Assembly (NCBI RefSeq): GCF_019802085.1
Contig: NZ_JAHVHV010000001.1
Location: forward strand, 1,490,874-1,554,873
Direction: 5' to 3'
DNA length: 64,000 nt
Source of the DNA: Ferrimonas balearica
GTDB lineage: Bacteria > Pseudomonadota > Gammaproteobacteria > Enterobacterales > Shewanellaceae
Position numbers and translations under genes: made by a program. The notes under the pieces are model-generated. The model was not told the DNA's origin, searched no databases, and saw only the letters and a list, made by a program, of their open reading frames with translations. Positions within the stretch are counted from its first letter, which is position 1. Every line of letters begins with the position of its first letter. Positions 35,722 through 43,687 of this stretch are shown here, piece by piece.

Positions 35722-37560
35722 TTAGGTTCGCAACGCATCATGGATGATTTGTGCCAGCTTCGGGCTGATCCCCGGCACTTTGGCCAATTCTGCCACACTG
35801 GCCCGCTTCAGCTCCTGCATCCCACCCATAAACTTGAGCAGCTGCTGACGCCGCTTGGCCCCCACGCCCGGGATCGACTCCAGCACCGATTGCCCCCGGG
35901 CCTTGCCCCGGGCCGCCCGGTGGCCACTGATGGCGAAGCGGTGCGCCTCGTCGCGGATGTGCTGGATCAGGTGCAGCGCCGGCGCGTCCGCCTTGAGGTG
36001 GATGACCTCCCGTGAAAAGCCCAGGATCAGCGTCTCCAGCCCCGGTTTTCGGCTCTCCCCCTTGGCCACCCCCACCATCAGCGGTTGCGGCAGTTCGGTG
36101 TCCGCCAGGGCCTGTTCCATCACCTCCTCGGCCTGGGTGAGCTGACCCTTGCCGCCGTCAATAAAGAGGATGTCCGGCAGATTGTCCGCCTCGGCCACCT
36201 TGTCGTAACGGCGCTTGAGCGCCTGGGTCATGGCGGCGTAATCGTCCCCCGGGGTGATCCCCTGGATGTTGTAGCGACGGTACTCCTGCTTGGCCGGCCC
36301 CTCGGCATTGAACACCACGCAGGAGGCCACGGTTTTCTCCCCCATGGTGTGGCTGATGTCGAAACACTCCATGCGGCGGATGGGTTTCTCCAGCTCCAGC
36401 GCCTCGGCCAACTGGCGAAAACGCTCCGCCACGGTGCTCTTGTGGGCCAGGCGCGACGCCAGGGCGCTGCGGGCGTTGGTGGCCGCCAGGCGCTGGAACT
36501 GCGCCCGCTCCCCCCGCACCCGGGTCTTGATGGCCACCCTGCCCTGCCCCCGCTGGCTCAGCAGCTCCGCCAGGGCGGGCAACTCCTCGCTCTCCAGGTT
36601 GAGCACGATCTCCTTGGGGATGTGGCGCTCCTCGCCGCCGCCCAGATAGAACTGCAACAGGAAGCTGCTCACCAGCTCCTCACTGTCGGTGTCCTTGGGC
36701 AACTTGGGGAAATAGCTGCGGCTGCCGAGGATCTTGCCCTGACGCACGAAGAGCATGTGGCAACAGGCCAGGCCGCCCTCCAGGTGCACGCCGATGACGT
36801 CCAGCTCCGCTTGCTGGCCCTGCACCCCTTGCTGCTCCTGCACCGTACGCAGCGCCTGGATCTGGTCCCGGTACTGGGCGGCTTTTTCAAAAGCCAGCTG
36901 CTCGCTGGCCTGCTCCATCTTGGCCGCCAGCTGGCCGATAACCGCCTGGCTCTGGCCCTGGAGAAACAGCCGGGCCAGGGTCACCTGCTGGGCGTACTCC
37001 TCATCCGGGATCATCCCGGTGCAGGGGCCGCTACAGCGTTTGAGCTGGTACTGCAGACAGGGTCGGCTCCGGTTGCGGTAGAAGCCGTCCTCGCACTGGC
37101 GAATGGGAAACAACTTCTGCATCAGGTGCAGGCTCTCACGCACCGCGCCGCCGTTGGGATAGGGGCCGAAATAGTGCCCCTTGGCCCGTCGGGCACCGCG
37201 ATGAAACGCCAGTCTTGGATGAGGATGATCGGACAGGAAAATGTACGGATAGGACTTGTCGTCCCGCAGCAGCACGTTGTACCTGGGCATGTACTGCTTG
37301 ATGTAGTCGTGCTCCAGGATCAGCGCCTCGGTCTCGGTGTGGGTCACCGTCACTTCGATGTGGCGGATCTGCGCCACCAGGGCACGGGTCTTGGCACTGG
37401 GCAGGTTGCTGCGAAAATAGGAGCTGAGGCGCTTTTTCAGGTCTTTGGCCTTGCCCACATAGAGGACAGTGCCCCCCGGCGCATCGTACATGCGATAGAC
37501 GCCGGGTTCGCTGGTCACCGAGCGCAGGAAGGCTCGGGCATCAAAGGTGTCGGAACTCAT
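35722..37560 (-). CDS. uvrC: Excinuclease ABC subunit C
   Basis: A 612-residue nuclease of nucleotide excision repair, making both incisions around the lesion after UvrB loading. The N-terminal GIY-YIG domain has [32 protein letters not shown] Cys-rich region ([13 protein letters not shown]) follows, then a UvrB-binding UVR segment ([30 protein letters not shown]), an RNase-H-like endonuclease domain ([27 protein letters not shown]) and C-terminal helix-hairpin-helix repeats. The ATG at 37560 is used. It follows uvrY by 11 bp. Confidence 0.97.
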   Translation of the reverse strand: MSSDTFDARAFLRSVTSEPGVYRMYDAPGGTVLYVGKAKDLKKRLSSYFRSNLPSAKTRALVAQIRHIEVTVTHTETEALILEHDYIKQYMPRYNVLLRDDKSYPYIFLSDHPHPRLAFHRGARRAKGHYFGPYPNGGAVRESLHLMQKLFPIRQCEDGFYRNRSRPCLQYQLKRCSGPCTGMIPDEEYAQQVTLARLFLQGQSQAVIGQLAAKMEQASEQLAFEKAAQYRDQIQALRTVQEQQGVQGQQAELDVIGVHLEGGLACCHMLFVRQGKILGSRSYFPKLPKDTDSEELVSSFLLQFYLGGGEERHIPKEIVLNLESEELPALAELLSQRGQGRVAIKTRVRGERAQFQRLAATNARSALASRLAHKSTVAERFRQLAEALELEKPIRRMECFDISHTMGEKTVASCVVFNAEGPAKQEYRRYNIQGITPGDDYAAMTQALKRRYDKVAEADNLPDILFIDGGKGQLTQAEEVMEQALADTELPQPLMVGVAKGESRKPGLETLILGFSREVIHLKADAPALHLIQHIRDEAHRFAISGHRAARGKARGQSVLESIPGVGAKRRQQLLKFMGGMQELKRASVAELAKVPGISPKLAQIIHDALRT

Positions 37561-37571
37561 CAAGGGGGTGC

Positions 37572-38213
37572 TCAGATCTTCTCTGAGTCCACCATACCAT
37601 AACGGATCGCCAGTCGGGTCAGCTCCACATCGCCGCTGATCTTGAGCTTCTCAAACAGCCGGTAGCGGTAACTGTTGACGGTTTTCGGGCTCAGGTTGAG
37701 CTGCTCGGAGATGTCGGACACCTTCTGGCCGGAGGTGACCATCATGGTGATCTGAAGCTCCCGCTCAGACAGGTCGTCGAAGGGGTTGCGCTCGGGGTTG
37801 AAGGGTTTGAGTGCCATCTGCTGGGCGATCTCCGGCGCGATGTAGCGCTGACCGGAGGCCACCACCCGGATCGCCTGAACCATGTCCGCCGGCGGGGCGT
37901 TCTTGGTCAGAAAACCCGCAGCACCGGCGGCCATCACCTTGGAGGGGATCGGCTCTTCGGTGTAGACGGTGAGAATGATGATGCGGGCATCGGGGTTGTA
38001 GCGCAGGATCTTGCGGGTGGCCTCAAGGCCCCCGATCCCCGGCATGCTCATGTCCATCAGGACCACATCGGCGTCGTTTTTGCGGCACCAGTTGACCGCC
38101 TGTTCGCCATCCTCGGCTTCTCCTACCACCTTGATTCCGCGTTCGTCCTCCAGGATCCGGCTGATCCCGGTTCGAACCAAGGCGTGGTCATCGACCAATA
38201 ACACGTTGATCAC
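37572..38213 (-). CDS. uvrY: UvrY/GacA response regulator
   Basis: A 213-residue NarL-type regulator that partners the BarA sensor kinase and drives Csr small-RNA expression in relatives. Receiver: VDDH, phosphoacceptor in [12 protein letters not shown] (Asp54), Thr in ILTVY, Lys in [69 protein letters not shown]. The start is GTG with GAGAGG seven bases upstream. It is first gene of the uvrY-uvrC-pgsA-tRNA block. Confidence 0.96.
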   Translation of the reverse strand: MINVLLVDDHALVRTGISRILEDERGIKVVGEAEDGEQAVNWCRKNDADVVLMDMSMPGIGGLEATRKILRYNPDARIIILTVYTEEPIPSKVMAAGAAGFLTKNAPPADMVQAIRVVASGQRYIAPEIAQQMALKPFNPERNPFDDLSERELQITMMVTSGQKVSDISEQLNLSPKTVNSYRYRLFEKLKISGDVELTRLAIRYGMVDSEKI

Positions 38214-38529
38214 AGTGAAGCCTCTCTATCAACTTGCCGGTTTTTTATTTTGAGTATGAGCCCCGATAATACTCGCAAATGACGTTCCGTCAATAGCGCA
38301 TCTGCAGCGTACATACGTTATATGTCATTGACTTATGTACAAAATGCACGCTTTTCAGCCTCTGGCAATTTACCCCGATTCACTCCAGTGAGACCCAGGT
38401 TGGGTTTTCCAGGTTATCGGGGTTTTACACCACCCCCGGCCCGTATCATTCCCGTCGCCTGAGGCCACCCTGCGTCCACAAAACGACAACACCGCCATTA
38501 CGGCGGTGTTGTTAAAGCCACATTCGAAA
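38214..38529. other. Intergenic region upstream of uvrY with inverted repeat and fadE terminator
   Basis: 316 bp without a gene. It holds an inverted repeat at 38309-38340 (arms GTACATA / TATGTAC, with a nested ACATA / TATGT), in an AT-rich patch about 100 bp upstream of uvrY, and the psrA-fadE terminator at 38486-38512. No clear -10/-35 pair was identified. Confidence 0.5.
38480..38513 (-). terminator. Intrinsic terminator of the psrA-fadE operon
   Basis: Stem ACAACACCGCC / GGCGGTGTTGT around a short loop. On the minus strand it is followed by a T-rich CGTTTTG. Confidence 0.85.
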
Positions 38530-40806
38530 TCAGAGTGTGGCGAACTCATCCACGTCGATGGCCTGACGGCACAGGGTGTGCGCGGTCAGGACCTGCTCGC
38601 CGGCCTCGGCGTCCAGCACTGACTGCGCCACCGCCTCGGCCACCAGGGCTTCGTTGATGGGACCGCGGGCAAGCGCACCACTGCGCTGGGCCGCCTTGAT
38701 GGCCTTGAACGCCGGGGCCGCCTGGCGCTGAGCCAGGAAGGCCGCTTCCAGTTCGGTGATGCCGTCATCCAGATCACCGTCCACCGGGCAGAGGTGGGTC
38801 AGTCGATTACGCAGGCAACCGGGCACCATGATCGCCTGGGCCACCGCCTGCTTGCGGGCATCGTCCGGCCCCTTGAAATGGTTGCCCAGGGGAAACAGCA
38901 GCGCCCGGCACAACCAGGCCATGGGCCGGTTGGGGAAGTTGCGGATCACCCCTTCCAGGGCCTTGGCCGCCTCCTGACAGGCCTGCTCCACGGCGCAGTG
39001 CACAAAGGGCAGATCCGCCTGCTGGCGACCGTCCATCTCGTAGTTGCGCAGCACCGCGGAGGCCAGGTAGAGCTGACTGAGCACATCCCCCAGACGAGCG
39101 GAGATCATCTCCCGACGCTTAAGGCTGCCACCGAGCACCATCATGGCGATGTCGGTCATGATCGCCAGATTGGCGCTGAGACGACCCAGGTGCTGGTAGT
39201 GTCGCCCGGTGGGGCCGGCCACCGGCTTCTCGGCAAAGCGGGAGCCGGTCAGCGCATGGCCGAAGGAGACCACGGCGTTACGTACCGAGTAGAGGATGTG
39301 GGAGATCAGCAGGCTGTCGAAGCGCTTGAGCCCGGCCTCGCTGTCGGGGTTGGCCACCGCCTCCATCTCCGCCAGCACGTAGGGGTGACAACGGGTGGCG
39401 CCCTGACCGAAGATCATCAGGTTGCGGGTCAGGATGTTGGCCCCCTCCACGGTGATGGAGACCGGGGAGGCGATGTAGTTGTGACCCAGGTAGTTCTTGG
39501 GCCCCAGTTGGATCCCCTTACCGGCGTGGACGTCCATGGCGTCGTTGATGACGCTGCGCCCCAGCTCGGTCATGTGGTACTTGGCGATGGCGGTGATCAC
39601 CGAGGGTTTCTGGTTGGTGTCAATGGCGGTCAGGGTCAGTTTGCGCGCCGACTCCAGGGTGTAGGTGTTGGCGGCGATCCGGGCCAGGGCTTCCTGAACC
39701 CCCTCAAACTCACCGATCTGCACCCCGAACTGCTGACGCACACCGCAGTAGGCGCTGGTGGTTCGGGTGGCCAGGTGGCCGGTGGCGGTGGCCAGGGCCG
39801 GCAGGGAGATCCCCCGACCGGCAGACAGGCACTCCACCAGCATGCGCCAGCCCTTGCCGGCGTAGTCCGGGCCGCCAATGATCCAATCGATGGGAATAAA
39901 GACCTCTTCGCCCCGGGTGGTGCCGTTCATAAAGGCCATGCCCAGAGGGTTGTGGCGGTTGCCCAGCTCCACTCCGGGATGGGCGGCGGGAATGAGGGCG
40001 CAGGTGATGCCGATGTCCACTTGATCGCCCAGCAGGCCATCGGGGTCGCGCAGCTTAAACGCCAGCCCCAGCACCGTGGCCACCGGGGCCAGGGTGATGT
40101 AGCGCTTATCCCAGGTCAGGCGGATCCCCAGCACCTCCTCGCCGTTGTGCTCCCCCTTGCAAACGATGCCGGTATCGGGGATGGCCCCGGCGTCGGAGCC
40201 GGCGGTGGGGGCGGTCAGGGCAAAACAGGGCACTTCGGAGCCGTCCGCCAGCCCCGGCAACCACTGTTGCTTCTGGGCATCGGTACCGTAGTGGGCCAGC
40301 AGTTCACCGGGCCCCAGGGAGTTGGGCACCATCACGGTAACCGCGGCGCTCATGGAGCGTGAGGCGATGCGAGAAACGATGTTGGACGCCGCGTAGGCGG
40401 AGAAGGCCAGGCCACCGTACTCCTTGGGAATGATAAAGGAGAAGAACTTCTCCTTTTTGATGTACTCCCACACCGCCGGCGGCAGGTCTTTCTGATCCTG
40501 CACCACCTGGTAGTCGTCCAGCATGGCCAGCAGCGTCGCCACCTGGTTGTCCAAAAACGCCTGCTCCTCGTCGGTCAGCGTATTGGTGGGGTAACTGTGC
40601 AGTTGGTTCCAGTCCGGCGCACCGCGGAACAGCTCGCCATCCCACCAGACGTTGCCCGCTTCCATCGCTTCCCGCTCCGTTTGGGACAGCGGCGGCAGCA
40701 CCCGTTTGAAAAAGGCGAAGGCCGGACGGGAGATCAACTGTCGTCGAATGTCCGTGACACCAAAGATCACCAACAGGGCAATGAGGATCAAAAACAGCAG
40801 TGTCAT
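38530..40806 (-). CDS. fadE: Acyl-CoA dehydrogenase FadE
   Basis: A 758-residue FAD enzyme for the first step of fatty-acid beta-oxidation. It has an N-terminal membrane helix (MTLLFLILIALLVIFGVTDI), then the acyl-CoA dehydrogenase core with FFSFIIPKEYGGLAFSAYA, ALTAPTAGSDAGAIPD and GKGWRMLVECLSAGRGISLP, and the long C-terminal extension typical of FadE (DUF1974 region, from about residue 500). E. coli FadE is 814 residues. Its start overlaps the psrA stop by 4 bp, so the regulator and the enzyme are translationally coupled. Confidence 0.95.
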   Translation of the reverse strand: MTLLFLILIALLVIFGVTDIRRQLISRPAFAFFKRVLPPLSQTEREAMEAGNVWWDGELFRGAPDWNQLHSYPTNTLTDEEQAFLDNQVATLLAMLDDYQVVQDQKDLPPAVWEYIKKEKFFSFIIPKEYGGLAFSAYAASNIVSRIASRSMSAAVTVMVPNSLGPGELLAHYGTDAQKQQWLPGLADGSEVPCFALTAPTAGSDAGAIPDTGIVCKGEHNGEEVLGIRLTWDKRYITLAPVATVLGLAFKLRDPDGLLGDQVDIGITCALIPAAHPGVELGNRHNPLGMAFMNGTTRGEEVFIPIDWIIGGPDYAGKGWRMLVECLSAGRGISLPALATATGHLATRTTSAYCGVRQQFGVQIGEFEGVQEALARIAANTYTLESARKLTLTAIDTNQKPSVITAIAKYHMTELGRSVINDAMDVHAGKGIQLGPKNYLGHNYIASPVSITVEGANILTRNLMIFGQGATRCHPYVLAEMEAVANPDSEAGLKRFDSLLISHILYSVRNAVVSFGHALTGSRFAEKPVAGPTGRHYQHLGRLSANLAIMTDIAMMVLGGSLKRREMISARLGDVLSQLYLASAVLRNYEMDGRQQADLPFVHCAVEQACQEAAKALEGVIRNFPNRPMAWLCRALLFPLGNHFKGPDDARKQAVAQAIMVPGCLRNRLTHLCPVDGDLDDGITELEAAFLAQRQAAPAFKAIKAAQRSGALARGPINEALVAEAVAQSVLDAEAGEQVLTAHTLCRQAIDVDEFATL

Positions 40807-41468
40807 GAGACTTCCTCTATCAGACTCGATTGAATATTGGGGGCCGGGGCCGCCACACCGGCGGCCATATAGGGGATGATGCGGCGGATCACCGTTTCGA
40901 TGTTGTTGTTCTGATCGAAGTCCGCCCGGGCAATGTCAGAGAGGGCGTCGAAGGAGCTCATGGTGAACACCACGGTGCCCAGGGTAAAGTGCAGACGCCA
41001 GAACACCTCCACCTGGGGCAGGTGCGGTGCCGCCTTGTGCACCAGGCTGGAAACCCGACTGAGCACGTCACCGTAATGGGTGGTGACAAACCAACGCAGG
41101 TGCCCCTGGCTCTCGATGTAGCCCCGTCCCAGCAGCTGCAGGAAGATGGCGGTGCCCTGGCTGCGCAGCTCGTCCAGATCCAGCATCGGCTGCACCATGG
41201 CATCGAAGATCTCGTGCAGGGCGATCTCCGGCTGTTTCTCCAGCTCGATAAAGGCTTCATTGACCGCCGGCATAAAGCGATCGAGGTAGCGCGCCAACAC
41301 CGCCTGGATCAGCTCCTTCTTAGAGCCAAAGTGGTAATTGACCGACGCCAGATTCACCTCGGCCTTGCCGGTGATCAGGCGCAGCGAGGTTTCCGAGAAT
41401 CCGCGTTCGGCGAACAGGCGTTCCGCCGCATCCAGGATCCGATGCTTGGTGGTTTGTCGATTGGCCAT
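40803..41468 (-). CDS. psrA: TetR family regulator of fatty-acid degradation, PsrA-like
   Basis: A 221-residue TetR repressor. The N-terminal HTH reads HRILDAAERLFAERGFSETSLRLITGKAEVNLASVNYHFGSKKELIQAV, nearly the PsrA sequence of Pseudomonas and Shewanella; the C-terminal part has FWRLHFTLGTVVFTMSS as in PsrA. PsrA represses beta-oxidation genes and is released by long-chain acyl-CoA or fatty acids. The start at 41468 is the family start. The upstream region contains PsrA-type operators, implying autoregulation together with fadE. Confidence 0.92.
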   Translation of the reverse strand: MANRQTTKHRILDAAERLFAERGFSETSLRLITGKAEVNLASVNYHFGSKKELIQAVLARYLDRFMPAVNEAFIELEKQPEIALHEIFDAMVQPMLDLDELRSQGTAIFLQLLGRGYIESQGHLRWFVTTHYGDVLSRVSSLVHKAAPHLPQVEVFWRLHFTLGTVVFTMSSFDALSDIARADFDQNNNIETVIRRIIPYMAAGVAAPAPNIQSSLIEEVS

Positions 41469-41485
41469 GTCCCTACCCAAAGTTT

Positions 41486-41510
41486 CAAACACCCGTTTAA
41501 AGTAAACGGG
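41486..41510. promoter_or_regulatory. PsrA-type operator, overlapping palindromes
   Basis: CAAACACCCGTTTA (41486-41499) fits the PsrA pattern CAAAC-N(2-4)-GTTTG except for the last base. It overlaps the perfect dyad CCCGTTTAAAGTAAACGGG (41492-41510). A further AACCGTTTG follows at about 41515. All lie within 60 bp of the psrA start. Confidence 0.7.
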
Positions 41511-41677
41511 ACACAACCGTTTGTCAAAACTCTCGTCACATCAACAATGGAGTCTTTTTTCAACAACATAGAGGGCTCACGACGGAATTTCGGAAAATAT
41601 ACAATCACCAGCGGAACTTTGGTCTAAACCTACTAACAGAGACTGTAAATCTGATTTCGTCAGACACTCTCTCCCTG

Positions 41678-41722
41678 GACCCGGTGGAGCCCAATCTGTC
41701 ACTTTCCACTGGGTCTTTTTTT
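41678..41722 (+). terminator. Orphan intrinsic terminator upstream of the M2 peptidase
   Basis: Ten-pair stem GACCCGGTGG / CCACTGGGTC (one G-U pair) with an 18-nt loop, followed by seven T. There is no matching T-run on the minus strand, so it should act on a rightward transcript that starts in this gap. Confidence 0.75.
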
Positions 41723-41810
41723 GTCTGAAATTCCACCTTCTCACTCCCCCTGCCTTTGGTTAGACTGGCGCAGCATTTTTATTACATTCTTACAACACAA
41801 GGATGCTGTG

Positions 41811-43631
41811 ATGACCCCAATGCCAAAATGGGCCCTGAGTGCCCTGGCTGTGGCGCTGCTGAGCGCCTGTCAATCCGACGCCCCTGCCTCTGAGGCTGAC
41901 CAAAAAACCGACCCCCGCACCTTTATCGCCGAAGCGGAAGCGGACATGGCGCAGATCAGCGAGACCGCCGGCCGGGCCCAATGGATCTACGCCAACTTCA
42001 TCACCGAAGACACCGCAGCTCTGGCCAGCGAAGCCGGCCGCATCTACACCGAGAAAGCGGTGCACTACGCCTCCCAGGCGGCCACCCTGGACGCCAGCGG
42101 ACTCAGTGCCGAGGAGCAGCGCAAACTGGACATCCTCAAACGCAACCTGACCCTGCCCGCCCCGGCCGATCCGGCCAAGAGCCAACGCCTGGCGGAGCTG
42201 GGTACCGAACTGGGTGGTCTCTATGGCAAGGGCCGGTTCTGTCTCGAGCCGGACAACTGCCTGAGCCAGCCTCAGCTCTCCTCCATCATGGCCAGCAGCC
42301 GGGATCCCGAAGAGCTTGAGCGGGTGTGGGCGGGCTGGCGCGAGATCGCCAAGCCGATGCGGCCACTGTTCTCCGAGCAGGTTCAGCTGGCCAACCAGGG
42401 CGCCCAGGCCCTGGGCTACGCCAATGTGGGCGAGCTGTGGCGCAGCAAGTACGACATGCCCGCCGCCGACTTCCCCAAGCAGCTGGACGGGCTGTGGGAC
42501 GAGGTCAAACCCCTGTACGAAGCCCTGCACTGCTACGTCCGGGGCGAGCTGGGTGAGCAGTATGGTGCCGAGGTGGTGCCCCAGGACCAGCCCATCCCCG
42601 CCCATCTGCTGGGCAACATGTGGGCCCAGCAGTGGGGCGAGATCTACGAGCTGGTGGCGCCGGCGGACCTGCCCGGTCCCGGTTATGACCTGACCGCCCT
42701 GCTGGCGGAACACGGCTACGACGAGATCAAGATGGTGGAGCAGGCGGAAACCTTCTTCACCTCCATGGGCTTTGCCCCGCTGCCGGACACCTTCTGGACC
42801 CGCTCGCTGTTTGTCGAGCCCCAGGATCGGGACGTGGTGTGCCACGCCTCCGCCTGGGACCTGGACAACCGGGAGGACATCCGCATCAAGATGTGCATCC
42901 GCAAGAACGGTGAGGACTTTCGGGTGATCCACCACGAGCTGGGCCACAACATCTACCAGCGGGCCTACATGGATCAGCCCTTCCTGTTTAAGGACAGCGC
43001 CAACGACGGCTTCCACGAAGCGATCGGTGACGTCATCTCCCTCTCCATCACCCCCAACTACCTGAAGGAGATCGGCCTTATCGACGACGTGCCGCCGGCG
43101 GAGAGTGACATCGGCCTGCTGCTGCGCCAGGCCCTGGACAAGGTGGCTTTCCTGCCCTTTGGCCTGATGATCGACCAGTGGCGCTGGCAGGTGTTCTCCG
43201 GTGAGATCACCGAGGCCAACTACAACGCCGCCTGGTGGGAACTGCGCCAGCAGTACCAGGGGATCCAGGCGCCGGTGGCCCGCAGCGAAGCGGATTTTGA
43301 CCCGGGCGCCAAGTACCACGTGCCCGCCAGCGTGCCCTACACCCGCTACTTCCTTGCCCACATCCTGCAGTTCCAGTTCTACCAGGCGCTGTGTGAAGAA
43401 GCGGGTTACCAGGGCCCGATCCACCGCTGCTCCCTGTACGGCAGCGAAGAAGCGGGCGCCAAGCTCAACACCATGCTGGAGATGGGGCTGAGCCAACCCT
43501 GGCCCCAGGCCCTGGCGGCGGTGACCGGCTCTGAGCAGATGAGCGGCCAGGCCCTGCTCAACTACTTTGCTCCGCTGCACCAGTGGCTGGATACCCAGAA
43601 CCAGGCCGCCGGTCGCCAATGCGGCTGGTGA
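41811..43631 (+). CDS. M2 family (angiotensin-converting-enzyme-like) dipeptidyl carboxypeptidase, lipoprotein
   Basis: A 606-residue zinc peptidase with a lipoprotein signal (MTPMPKWALSALAVALLSACQ, lipobox LSAC). The zinc motif HHELGHNIYQ is near residue 374 and the third ligand is in DGFHEAIGDVISLS about 25 residues later, the peptidase M2 arrangement. Other M2 segments include KYHVPASVPYTRYFLAHILQFQFYQALC and GAKLNTMLEMGLSQPWPQAL. Bacterial ACE homologues release dipeptides from peptide C termini in the periplasm. The ATG at 41811 begins the signal peptide and has AAGGA upstream. Confidence 0.93.
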   Translation: MTPMPKWALSALAVALLSACQSDAPASEADQKTDPRTFIAEAEADMAQISETAGRAQWIYANFITEDTAALASEAGRIYTEKAVHYASQAATLDASGLSAEEQRKLDILKRNLTLPAPADPAKSQRLAELGTELGGLYGKGRFCLEPDNCLSQPQLSSIMASSRDPEELERVWAGWREIAKPMRPLFSEQVQLANQGAQALGYANVGELWRSKYDMPAADFPKQLDGLWDEVKPLYEALHCYVRGELGEQYGAEVVPQDQPIPAHLLGNMWAQQWGEIYELVAPADLPGPGYDLTALLAEHGYDEIKMVEQAETFFTSMGFAPLPDTFWTRSLFVEPQDRDVVCHASAWDLDNREDIRIKMCIRKNGEDFRVIHHELGHNIYQRAYMDQPFLFKDSANDGFHEAIGDVISLSITPNYLKEIGLIDDVPPAESDIGLLLRQALDKVAFLPFGLMIDQWRWQVFSGEITEANYNAAWWELRQQYQGIQAPVARSEADFDPGAKYHVPASVPYTRYFLAHILQFQFYQALCEEAGYQGPIHRCSLYGSEEAGAKLNTMLEMGLSQPWPQALAAVTGSEQMSGQALLNYFAPLHQWLDTQNQAAGRQCGW

Positions 43632-43651
43632 TCCGCAGTCACAGAAAAAGG

Positions 43652-43680
43652 GACGCCGAGGCGCCCCTTTTTTATGTTCG
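43652..43680 (+). terminator. Intrinsic terminator between convergent peptidase genes
   Basis: Stem GGGACGC / GCGCCCC with one mismatch, followed by TTTTTTA; the A-run on the left lets it serve the minus strand too. Confidence 0.75.
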
Positions 43681-43687
43681 CTAACCG

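Larger units (their letters stand above)
41469..41810. other. Intergenic region with PsrA operators and an orphan terminator
   Basis: 342 bp without a coding gene, between divergent psrA and the M2 peptidase gene. The left 60 bp hold the PsrA-type sites. A strong plus-strand intrinsic terminator lies at 41678-41722, with no plus-strand coding gene before it in this gap. The stretch 41530-41677 could therefore encode a small RNA or an attenuated leader. Confidence 0.6.

Noticed and set aside
41547..41690. CsrB-like RNA because of several GGA triplets
   Set aside because: Only two fit ANGGA and they are not shown in hairpin loops; the evidence supports at most an unassigned small RNA.
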